From DASYUM01 sp036001225 (GTDB lineage: Bacteria > Methylomirabilota > Methylomirabilia > Rokubacteriales > DASRDR01), in the NCBI GenBank assembly GCA_036001225.1, contig DASYUM010000259.1, positions 1 through 27,852 of the forward strand: a stretch of DNA of 27,852 nucleotides. Reading direction: 5' to 3'. Of this stretch, positions 1-6,389 are shown piece by piece. Every line of letters begins with the position of its first letter. Position 1 is the first letter of the stretch. A program made the position numbers and the translations under genes. The notes below the pieces were generated by a model. That model ran no database searches and had not been told where the DNA came from. It saw only the letters and a list, made by a program, of their open reading frames with translations.

Positions 1-186
1 CGACTCCACGACGCCGAAGCTCTGCATGTGGCGGACGCGGGTCCCGACCTTCGGCAGCTCGACGAAGACCACGTCCCCCAGCTGGTCCTGGGCGTACTGG
101 GTGATCCCGACGCGGGCCCGGGTGCCTTCCACCTTCGCCCACTCGTGCTCCCGCGTGTAGCGGAGGTCGGCCGGATAGGTCGCCAT
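1..186 (-). CDS. gcvH: Glycine cleavage system H protein, N-terminal part (cut by window edge)
   Basis: GcvH carries the lipoyl arm that shuttles the aminomethyl group between the P, T and L proteins of the glycine cleavage complex in the cytoplasm. The 62 visible residues read like a normal H-protein start, with the landmarks LRYTREHEWAKV and VGITQYAQDQLGDVVFVELP. The window ends after FGVVES, exactly where the lipoyl-lysine segment (usually ESVKA) should follow, so the modified lysine lies outside. ATG at 186 is preceded by GGAGGAGG and lies 15 bases after the gcvT stop, so the two genes are one operon. No gcvP is visible; it may lie beyond the left edge. Confidence 0.95.
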   Translation of the reverse strand, partial: MATYPADLRYTREHEWAKVEGTRARVGITQYAQDQLGDVVFVELPKVGTRVRHMQSFGVVES

Positions 187-201
187 GACGCGCCCTCCTC
201 C

Positions 202-1320
202 CTACGCCTTCTTCACCTTTGGCGGGTAGAAGGGCGTCTTCACCACCCGCGCCTCCTGCGGGCGTCCCCGCACCTCGACCTCGAGCGCGCTCCCGACCGT
301 GCTCAGCGACACCGGCACATACCCCAGGCCGATGTAGCGATCCACCGCCGGCCCATACGAGCCTGAGGTCACCTGGCCCACCGCGGCGCCCTCCCTCAGG
401 AGGCGGTAGCCGTGCCGCGCCACCGCCCGGTCTACCATCTCGAAGCCGACCAGCCGGCGCGCCGGCCCCGCGGCCGTGACGCGCTCGATCGCTGCCTTGC
501 CGAGGAACTCCCCTTTCTGGAGCTTCACCACCCAGCCGAGGCCGGCCTCGAGGGGATTCGTCGTCTGGTCGATGTCGTTCCCGTACAAGGCGTACTTCAT
601 CTCGAGCCGCAGCGTGTCCCGCGCCCCGAGCCCGATCGGCGCCACCCCCTGGGGCTGGCCCGCGGTCACCAGGGCCTCCCACACCGCCTCCGTCTTCTCG
701 GCCGGAAGATAGAGCTCGAAGCCGTCTTCGCCCGTGTAGCCCGTCCGCGAGATGATCGCCGGGACGCCGGCCACCCGACCGGCGGCGATGCGGTAATAGC
801 GGATCGCCGTCACGTCGATGTCGGCGAGCCGCTCCACCAGCTCCTCCGCCCGCGGGCCCTGGACTGCGATCAGGCCCGTCTCCGCGCTGACGTTCCGCGC
901 CTGCACCTGGCCCTCGAGGTGGTCGGTGATCCAGGCCCAGTCCTTGTCGATGTTGGCCGCGTTGACCGTCATCATGTAGCGATCGGCGTCCAGCCGAGCC
1001 AACGTGAGGTCATCCACGATGCCCCCATCGTCGTAGCAGAGCAGCGAGTACTGGACCTGGCCGCTCCCAAGGGCGCCGACATCGTTGGTGGTGAGGCGCT
1101 GGAGGGCCGCCGGCGCGTCCGGGCCCCGAAATTCGAACTCGCCCATGTGGCTCACGTCGAAGCAGCCCACCGCCGACCGCACGGTCCGGTGCTCCTCGAC
1201 GATCCCCGTGTACTGCACCGGCATGTCCCACCCGCCGAAGCCGATCATGCGGGCACCCCGTCGCACGTGGGCCGCGTGCAACGGCGTGCGCTTCAGCGGG
1301 GCAGTCTTGGGGTGGGTCAT
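202..1320 (-). CDS. gcvT: Aminomethyltransferase, glycine cleavage T protein
   Basis: GcvT moves the methylene group from the H-protein-bound intermediate to tetrahydrofolate, releasing ammonia. The 372-residue length is normal for the family. Recognisable blocks are MIGFGGWDMPVQY near the start, MMTVNAANIDKDWAWI with the Asp region used for catalysis, SRTGYTGEDGFELYLP, and YGNDIDQTTNPLEAGLGWVV in the folate-binding region, followed by the C-terminal beta-barrel. The ATG at 1320 has AAGGAG 10 bases upstream and a promoter at 1410-1438. The gene is followed directly by gcvH. The amino-terminal extension before the first family block is short and unremarkable. Confidence 0.96.
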   Translation of the reverse strand: MTHPKTAPLKRTPLHAAHVRRGARMIGFGGWDMPVQYTGIVEEHRTVRSAVGCFDVSHMGEFEFRGPDAPAALQRLTTNDVGALGSGQVQYSLLCYDDGGIVDDLTLARLDADRYMMTVNAANIDKDWAWITDHLEGQVQARNVSAETGLIAVQGPRAEELVERLADIDVTAIRYYRIAAGRVAGVPAIISRTGYTGEDGFELYLPAEKTEAVWEALVTAGQPQGVAPIGLGARDTLRLEMKYALYGNDIDQTTNPLEAGLGWVVKLQKGEFLGKAAIERVTAAGPARRLVGFEMVDRAVARHGYRLLREGAAVGQVTSGSYGPAVDRYIGLGYVPVSLSTVGSALEVEVRGRPQEARVVKTPFYPPKVKKA

Positions 1321-1409
1321 CCCGCGCGCTCCTTCTGAGCGTGGGAAGGGAACCGAGCACGACGCGAGACGCGGAGGCGACTCGCTGCCGGGCGCGCGCA
1401 GCGAGCGCT

Positions 1410-1438
1410 ATTATGACCTCGCCCGCCTGGATTTTCAA
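1410..1438 (-). promoter_or_regulatory. sigma70-like promoter for gcvT-gcvH
   Basis: On the minus strand a -35 box TTGAAA (1438-1433) and a -10 box CATAAT (1415-1410) are separated by 17 bases. Transcription would start near 1403, giving a leader of roughly 80 bases before the gcvT ATG. The leader is too short, and lacks the needed pattern, for a tandem glycine riboswitch. Confidence 0.6.
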
Positions 1439-1503
1439 CCGAGCGGTCCAGCCTCGCCAGCCGCGGTACACTAGAGAGGGGAGGGCAGAAAGGGGTTCTC
1501 GGC

Positions 1504-2154
1504 ATGGCAAAGCAGACCTCCGGGATATACAAGCCCAAGAGTTACAAGGAGCAGACGTTCGACCTCAAGGGGCTCGACGGGATCTCGGACCCCCAGATCG
1601 TCGAGCACCTCGCCCTCTACGCCGGCTACGTCAAGCAGGTGAACCAGCTCAACGAGCAGCTGGCCGAGCTAGTCGGCCGCGGCCAGGCCTCGGGCAAGAG
1701 CCCGGAGTTCGCGGAGTTGACCCGCCGCCTCGGCTTCGAATACAACGGGATGATCCTCCACGAGTACTACTTCTCCAACCTCCGCGCCGCCGCCGACCCC
1801 GCGCCCCCGTCGGGGTCCGGGCTGGCCCAGGCGCTCGACCAGTCGTTCGGGTCGGTCGAGACCTGGAAGACCGACTTCCACGCGATCGGCGAGATGCGCG
1901 GGGTGGGCTGGGTGATCCTCTTCCAGGACCCGGCCACCGACCGGCTGACCAACCACTGGATCACGCTGCACCAGGACGGCGTGCCGGCCGGATTCAAGCC
2001 GCTGCTCGTCATGGACGTCTGGGAGCACGCCTTCATGCGCGACTACAAGGCGACCGAGCGCAGCAAGTACATCCAGGCCTTCTTCCGGAACATCGACTGG
2101 TCGATGGTCGAGCGGCGCCTGCGGGAGGAAGCCGCGATCCGCCCGGCGGCCTGA
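1504..2154 (+). CDS. Superoxide dismutase, Fe/Mn family
   Basis: This enzyme dismutates superoxide to oxygen and hydrogen peroxide, probably in the cytoplasm because no signal peptide is visible. The four expected metal ligands can be placed: His35 (QIVEHLALY), His86 (GMILHEYYFSNL), Asp171 and His175 (VMDVWEHAFMRDY). The N-terminal helix differs from the E. coli type: the usual HYGKHH..Y pattern is replaced by HLALYAGYV, which resembles the HFTLYQGYV type of divergent Fe-SOD. At 216 residues it is slightly longer than the common 195-205. Start ATG at 1504 follows AGAAAGGGG. It is divergent from gcvT and convergent with the aconitase gene. Metal preference cannot be told from the sequence. Confidence 0.93.
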   Translation: MAKQTSGIYKPKSYKEQTFDLKGLDGISDPQIVEHLALYAGYVKQVNQLNEQLAELVGRGQASGKSPEFAELTRRLGFEYNGMILHEYYFSNLRAAADPAPPSGSGLAQALDQSFGSVETWKTDFHAIGEMRGVGWVILFQDPATDRLTNHWITLHQDGVPAGFKPLLVMDVWEHAFMRDYKATERSKYIQAFFRNIDWSMVERRLREEAAIRPAA

Positions 2155-2169
2155 GCCTCGCTTCGGGGT

Positions 2170-2199
2170 GGGGCCGGCCGACCGCTCGGGGCCGGCCCC
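2170..2199 (+). terminator. GC hairpin after superoxide dismutase
   Basis: A perfect 10-base-pair stem, GGGGCCGGCC (2170-2179) with GGCCGGCCCC (2190-2199), has a 10-base loop and starts 15 bases after the SOD stop. No T-run follows, so it could be a weak terminator or a 3' stabilising hairpin between two convergent genes. Confidence 0.5.
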
Positions 2200-2200
2200 C

Positions 2201-2234
2201 TCCCCCTCACCCTACCATCCCCCTCACCCTACCC
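2201..2234. repeat. Two tandem 17-base C-rich repeats
   Basis: The 17-base unit tccccctcaccctacc(a/c) occurs at 2201-2217 and directly again at 2218-2234, followed by a partial third copy running into the aconitase stop. The repeats fill the gap between the convergent SOD and aconitase genes. Confidence 0.75.
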
Positions 2235-2239
2235 TCCCC

Positions 2240-4186
2240 TCACCGGGGGGCGGAATGATCCGCCCACTTGGCGCGGAGCTGGCGGGTGAGCCCGCCGGCG
2301 AGCAGGATCGCGAGCTGGCGCCGGGAGAGCGCGTGGCCGAGTCGATACTCGCCGGCCCGCGTCCGGTTCCGGGCTACCACCGGCCGGCCCGCCTCCAGCC
2401 CCGACCGGAGATCCACCAGATCCAGCTCGTCCCCCTGCCCGACCCTCTCGTAGTCGGCCGGGTTCTCGAAGCGGAAGGGTGGGATCCCGAAGTTCACCAG
2501 GTTCGACTCGTGGATGCGAGCGTACGATCGTGCCAGCACCGCCCGCACGCCGAGGTACATGAGCGTCGCCGCCGCGTGCTCGCGGCTCGACCCCTGCCCG
2601 TAGTTCTCCCCCGCCACGATCAGGCCGCCGCCGGCTTCCCGGGCCCGCCGAGGGAAGGTCGGGTCCACGTAGCGGAAGGTGTGCTCGCTGATGGCCGGGA
2701 TGTTGGAGCGGAGCGGCAGCACGTCGTTGCCGGCCGGGATGATCTCGTCGGTGGAGACGTTGTCGCCGAGACGGAGGAGGACGCGGCCCGTGAACCGCTC
2801 CGGGAGCGACGGCACCTCGGGCGGCGCCACGATGTTGGGGCCGATGTAGATGTCGACCCCACGGCCGTCCGCCGGCGGCTCGATGAAGCCCCGGGTGTAC
2901 AGCTCGTACCGCTCGGGCTCCTCGATGGCCGGCGGCTCGCCGAGCTCGCGGGGGTCGGCGATGGCGCCGGTCAGCGCGGCGGCGACGGCAACCTCGGGCG
3001 AGCAGAGCCAGACCGAGTCGTCGGCGGTCCCGCTCCGGCCGCGGAAGTTCCGATTGAAGGTCCGCACGCTGTGCCCGTGAGAGGGCGGGGCGGCGCCCAT
3101 CCCGATGCAGGGGCCGCAGGCGACCTCCAGCGCGCGCACGCCGGCCAGGGTGACGTTCACGAACGCGTCGGTCTTGGCGATGTTGAGGAGGATCTGCCGG
3201 GAGCCCGGCGACATCGTCATCGAGACGTTCGGATGGACGTGGCGGCCCTTGAGGACACGGGCCACCAGCATCAGGTCGGCGTACCCCGAGTTCACCGACG
3301 AGCCGACCGCCACCTGGACGACCGGCGTCCCGGCCACCTCGCGCACCGGCACCACGTTGTCGGGACTGCGGGGGCGGGCGATGAGCGGCTCCAGGGCGCC
3401 GAGGTCGATCGTCAACTCCTCATCGTAGGCCGCGTCGGGGTCGGGGGCGAGCGGCTGCCAGTCGCCCTCGCGCCCCTGAGCGCGGAGGAAGCGGCCGGTC
3501 TGCTCGTCGGAGGGGAAGAGGCCCGAGGTGGCGCCCAGTTCCTGCGTCATGTTGCAGATGGTGGCGCGCTGGTAGACGGTGAACTCCGCGATCCCCGGAC
3601 CCACGTACTCGAAGACGCGGCCGAGCCCGCCCTTCACGCTGAGCCGCCGGAGCAGCTCCAGGATCACGTCCTTGGCCGCCACCCACGGGCGGAGACGGCC
3701 GACCAGGTTCACGCGGACCACCTTCGGCATCTTCACGTAGAACGGCTCGCCGGCCATCGCCGCCGCCACCTCGATCCCGCCGGTCCCGATGGCCAGCATC
3801 CCGGTGGCGCCGGCGGTACAGGTGTGGGAGTCGGAGCCGATCAACAGTTCGCCCGGGCGGTCGAAGCGCTCGAGGTGGGCGAAATGGGAGATGCCGTTCC
3901 CGGGCCGCGAGAAGACGGCGCCGTAGCGAGCGCATAGGGACTGGAGGAAAAGATGGTCATCGGCGTTCTCGTAGCCGGTCTGGAGGATGTTGTGGTCCAC
4001 GTAGGTGACGGCCACCCGGGGGCGGACGCGCGAGACGCCGAAGGTGTGGAAGGTCTGCCAGACCAGGGTGCCGGTGGCGTCCTGGACCAGGGTCTGGTCC
4101 ACGGCGAGGCCGACTTCCTCGCCCGCCACCATGCGTCCGGCAACCAGGTGGCCCCGGATGATCTTCCGCGTCAGATTCTCGCCCAT
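2240..4186 (-). CDS. acn: Aconitate hydratase, Aquifex-type (monomeric, about 650 residues)
   Basis: Aconitase interconverts citrate and isocitrate through cis-aconitate in the TCA cycle. The 648-residue protein has both family parts: the large N-terminal catalytic region (about 1-415) with VDQTLVQDATGT, GSDSHTCTAGATG and ACGPCIGMG, and the swivel domain (about 465-640) with NVSTDEIIPAG and ENYGQGSSREHAA. Two cluster cysteines, Cys357 and Cys360, are present. The first, normally in GSCTNS, reads GSSVNSG, with Ser297 in its place (codon TCG at 3298-3296). The ATG at 4186 fits the family start; reading upstream of it is a shadow. No separate Shine-Dalgarno is seen except inside the palindrome at 4198-4227. 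The double PRC-barrel gene lies 71 bases upstream on the same strand. Confidence 0.93.
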   Translation of the reverse strand: MGENLTRKIIRGHLVAGRMVAGEEVGLAVDQTLVQDATGTLVWQTFHTFGVSRVRPRVAVTYVDHNILQTGYENADDHLFLQSLCARYGAVFSRPGNGISHFAHLERFDRPGELLIGSDSHTCTAGATGMLAIGTGGIEVAAAMAGEPFYVKMPKVVRVNLVGRLRPWVAAKDVILELLRRLSVKGGLGRVFEYVGPGIAEFTVYQRATICNMTQELGATSGLFPSDEQTGRFLRAQGREGDWQPLAPDPDAAYDEELTIDLGALEPLIARPRSPDNVVPVREVAGTPVVQVAVGSSVNSGYADLMLVARVLKGRHVHPNVSMTMSPGSRQILLNIAKTDAFVNVTLAGVRALEVACGPCIGMGAAPPSHGHSVRTFNRNFRGRSGTADDSVWLCSPEVAVAAALTGAIADPRELGEPPAIEEPERYELYTRGFIEPPADGRGVDIYIGPNIVAPPEVPSLPERFTGRVLLRLGDNVSTDEIIPAGNDVLPLRSNIPAISEHTFRYVDPTFPRRAREAGGGLIVAGENYGQGSSREHAAATLMYLGVRAVLARSYARIHESNLVNFGIPPFRFENPADYERVGQGDELDLVDLRSGLEAGRPVVARNRTRAGEYRLGHALSRRQLAILLAGGLTRQLRAKWADHSAPR

Positions 4187-4197
4187 CGGTGAAACTT

Positions 4198-4227
4198 TAC
4201 CCTCTCCCCCGGCCGGGGGAGAGGGTA
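4198..4227. repeat. 30-base perfect palindrome upstream of aconitase
   Basis: The arms TACCCTCTCCCCCGG and CCGGGGGAGAGGGTA are exact reverse complements with no loop bases. The palindrome ends 11 bases before the aconitase ATG and begins 30 bases after the stop of the upstream PRC-barrel gene. Its core CTCCCCCGGCCGGG recurs at 5791-5804. Confidence 0.85.
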
Positions 4228-4257
4228 GCGTCGGGTCGGGAGTCACCGAGCGAGCGG

Positions 4258-5109
4258 TCAGGCGGCCTCGTCGCGGTCGCGCTCCTCCCGCTCCCAGTAC
4301 TTGGGTCGTCCGTAGTGTTCGTGGAGCTGTAGCTCGTGCTCGCGCTCGAGCGGCCGGGAGGGGTCGTACTCCGGCGCGTTGCGGATCTCGTCCCGGGTCA
4401 GGTTCACGTGGACCTTCGAGTCCATCCAGTTGACGTCGCCGATCCACTCCGGCGAGACGAGGACCTTTTTCCCCGGCCACCAGTTGCGGGTGTCCGCGAT
4501 CATGTAGCGGATCGCCCACGAGCGGTCGTCGACCAGGAAGTCCTCGGCGTGGCCGATCTCGCCGTCGGCAGCCTGGATGTAATACCCCATCACCTCGCGG
4601 GCGCTCCGGAGGTGCGGGTCGGCGCCTTCCTGTTCGACCAGCCGGCGCTCGAAGTGCTCGGGGCCGAGCCTGTGGAAACCCTCCTCGCGGAGGATTTCCC
4701 GAGTCTCGGGATCCACGGGGGTGTCCAGGTGACCCGGGGTCACCGGCGCGAAGGGGTAGGGCACGGCGCCCCAGCGATAGGGGCCCTCCCAGTAGGGAGC
4801 CAGCCCGTAGTAGATGGCCAGCGCGACCTCGTGCTGACGGGAAACCGGCTTGGCGGTGTCGATGTCGGGGCTGTCCTTGACCTGACCCTTGGTCAGCCCG
4901 ACCCCCAGCCGCTGGAGGCTCCAGCTCGGCTCCTGCACCGACAGGGGGGAGATCAAAACCCGGCGACCCGGGAGCCAGTTGCCGGTGTCCACCACGATGT
5001 AGCGGACCGTCCAGGTGCGGTCGTCGAAGTAGAGGTCGTAGACGCTCCCGATGTCGCCGTCGGTCGCGCCGATCGCGTAGCTCTCGAGGTCCCGCGTGCT
5101 GTGCAGCAT
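4258..5109 (-). CDS. Double PRC-barrel domain protein
   Basis: PRC-barrels are small beta-barrel modules found in photosynthetic reaction centre H subunits, RimM and many stress-related proteins of unclear role. This 283-residue soluble protein has two copies. The first is at about residues 7-80, with YAIGATDGDIGSVYDLYFDD and VRYIVVDTGNWLPGRRVLIS. The second is at about 172-240, with YYIQAADGEIGHAEDFLVDD and IRYMIADTRNWWPGKKVLVS. Each barrel is followed by a segment predicting a helix with REHELxLH or RQHEVALAIYYG. A Pro/Tyr-rich linker at about 105-130 joins them. ATG at 5109 has AAAAGGAGG upstream. No signal peptide or membrane segment is visible. The molecular role is unknown. Confidence 0.9.
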   Translation of the reverse strand: MLHSTRDLESYAIGATDGDIGSVYDLYFDDRTWTVRYIVVDTGNWLPGRRVLISPLSVQEPSWSLQRLGVGLTKGQVKDSPDIDTAKPVSRQHEVALAIYYGLAPYWEGPYRWGAVPYPFAPVTPGHLDTPVDPETREILREEGFHRLGPEHFERRLVEQEGADPHLRSAREVMGYYIQAADGEIGHAEDFLVDDRSWAIRYMIADTRNWWPGKKVLVSPEWIGDVNWMDSKVHVNLTRDEIRNAPEYDPSRPLEREHELQLHEHYGRPKYWEREERDRDEAA

Positions 5110-5212
5110 GACCCACGCCTCCTTTTGGCCGTCCTGGATGCAATTGCGCTGCCGAGCCTCGGGTTCTGTTCCGGGGCAGCGCCGGAGGTCAGGCCGGTCG
5201 CGGAGGCCCTGA

Positions 5213-5662
5213 CTATGCAGTCTCGCCGAGGTCGATCAGGGCCAGGCCGGTGGCCGGGTCCAGCCGCCGCCGCAGGTGCTTCGGCGACTCGACCAGGATC
5301 ACTTCGAGGGTCGGCCACACGTGCCCCTCCAGCAGGTGGCCACCGTGGGCGGTCCCGTCGGCCTTGCCGAGGACGACGTGGGCATGGACCTGGGGTTGCC
5401 CGTCCTTCAGCGCCACGTCGCCGACGAGCGAGAGCACCTCCACCTGCTCGCGGACCAGGATCTTCTGGTAGGCCTTCGCTTGCCGGTCGAAATAGCCGAG
5501 GGTCACGTCACTGAAGGCGCCGATCGCCGTGAAGTGACTGCCGCCGAGGCCGTGGCCGGCCGCGAAGTCGGTCAGCGCGCGAATGACCTCGTCCCCCCTC
5601 TCGAATACCAGCGCGTACGTCTTCTCTTTCTCGCCGCCGGCGGAGAGAAGCTTGGATTTCAT
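5213..5662 (-). CDS. PPC/DUF296 domain protein
   Basis: The 149 residues form a single PPC domain (plants and prokaryotes conserved, DUF296), a compact trimer-forming fold. In plants the domain is attached to AT-hook DNA-binding proteins; in bacteria its role is not established. Visible hallmarks are the opening YALVFERGDEVIRALTDFA, the central FTAIGAFSDVTLGYFD, and the conserved histidine cluster VHAHVVLG followed by AHGGHLLEG, which in family structures sits around a metal or ligand site. Start ATG at 5662 has AGGA 8 bases upstream. The PRC-barrel gene follows on the same strand after 103 bases, so the two may be co-transcribed. Confidence 0.9.
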   Translation of the reverse strand: MKSKLLSAGGEKEKTYALVFERGDEVIRALTDFAAGHGLGGSHFTAIGAFSDVTLGYFDRQAKAYQKILVREQVEVLSLVGDVALKDGQPQVHAHVVLGKADGTAHGGHLLEGHVWPTLEVILVESPKHLRRRLDPATGLALIDLGETA

Positions 5663-5810
5663 ATCGCGTTCCTGCGGAAAGCAAAGCCGGTGCCGAGGCC
5701 GAACGGCGCCGCATCCTGTCGCGCGCTCCCCTCGGTCGCGCGCCGCCTCCGACCGGAGCCGACGGCATGGCCAACACCGGGACCGACATCCTCCCCCGGC
5801 CGGGCGAGGG
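5663..5810. other. Gap between SCO-like and PPC genes
   Basis: The 148-base gap holds no convincing gene. Its left end (5791-5820) carries an imperfect GC palindrome built around CTCCCCCGGCCGGG that overlaps the stop codon of the SCO-like gene and shares its core with the palindrome at 4198-4227. It may act as that gene's terminator. Confidence 0.5.
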
Positions 5811-6383
5811 TCAGGGGGAGGGGCCCAGCAGCGCGGCGAGGTCGGCGCGCAGTCGGCCGAGGTCGGCCACGCCGTAGCGGCCCCGCATCACGCCGGCGCC
5901 GTCGATCAGGACCACCACGCAGTCGTGGACGACCCGGCCGTCGGCCGGGCGGACGCCGACGCCGTACCGCCGGGTCACCACCTCGACCTCGGTCGGTTTC
6001 CCGGTCAGCAGCAGCCAGGCGGCGGGATCGAGCCCCTGCTCGCGGGCGTAGCGTCGGAGCGTGAGCGCCGTGTCCCGGCTCGGATCCACGCTGACCGCGA
6101 CGAAGAAGATGCGGCGGCCGGCCGCGTCGCCCACCTCCTGGGACAGGGCTCGCAACCCGGGCAGGAGGCCGGGGCACGCCGCGCACTCGGTGCAGGTAAA
6201 GGTCAGGACCACGAGCCGGTCGCGCAACTGGGTGAGCCACAGCCGGTCGTTCTGGTGCGTGGTGAGGGCGAAGTTGGGAGCCGGCCCCAGGCGGGGTGGC
6301 GGCGCAGCTCCCGCGCCGGCCGCGACCGCCGCCGTGAGGAGGAGTCCCGCCGCGACCGACGGCGCCCCGCGGGCGGGCCGCAC
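5811..6383 (-). CDS. SCO1/SenC or redoxin-like thioredoxin-fold protein
   Basis: SCO proteins are thioredoxin-fold copper chaperones, usually for cytochrome oxidase CuA. This 190-residue protein begins with a hydrophobic signal-like segment (about 8-27), so it is probably exported or membrane-anchored. The fold is visible in PNFALTTHQNDRLWLTQLRD, VVLTFTCTECAACPG, IFFVAVSVDPSRDT and the distal VVHDCVVVLID. His153 matches the SCO copper histidine. The cysteines are unusual: Cys64, Cys67 and Cys70 give CxxCxxC rather than the SCO CxxxCP pattern, and Cys155 is next to the histidine. The start is GTG at 6383, 6 bases after the malic enzyme stop, with no clear ribosome site, which suggests translational coupling. 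It could instead be a peroxiredoxin-like reductase. Confidence 0.75.
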   Translation of the reverse strand: MRPARGAPSVAAGLLLTAAVAAGAGAAPPPRLGPAPNFALTTHQNDRLWLTQLRDRLVVLTFTCTECAACPGLLPGLRALSQEVGDAAGRRIFFVAVSVDPSRDTALTLRRYAREQGLDPAAWLLLTGKPTEVEVVTRRYGVGVRPADGRVVHDCVVVLIDGAGVMRGRYGVADLGRLRADLAALLGPSP

Positions 6384-6389
6384 GGCTTC

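Noticed and set aside
1321..1403. Glycine riboswitch in the gcvT leader
   Set aside because: The predicted leader is only about 80 bases and shows no tandem aptamer pattern.
2168..3937. Long plus-strand open frame of 589 codons
   Set aside because: It mirrors the aconitase gene on the other strand; the protein is rich in Arg, Pro, His and Val with no family pattern, as expected from GC-rich shadow frames.
4187..5143. N-terminal extension of the aconitase reading frame up to 5143
   Set aside because: It is Arg/Gly/Pro-rich shadow sequence antiparallel in frame to the real PRC-barrel gene; the family-like start is the ATG at 4186.
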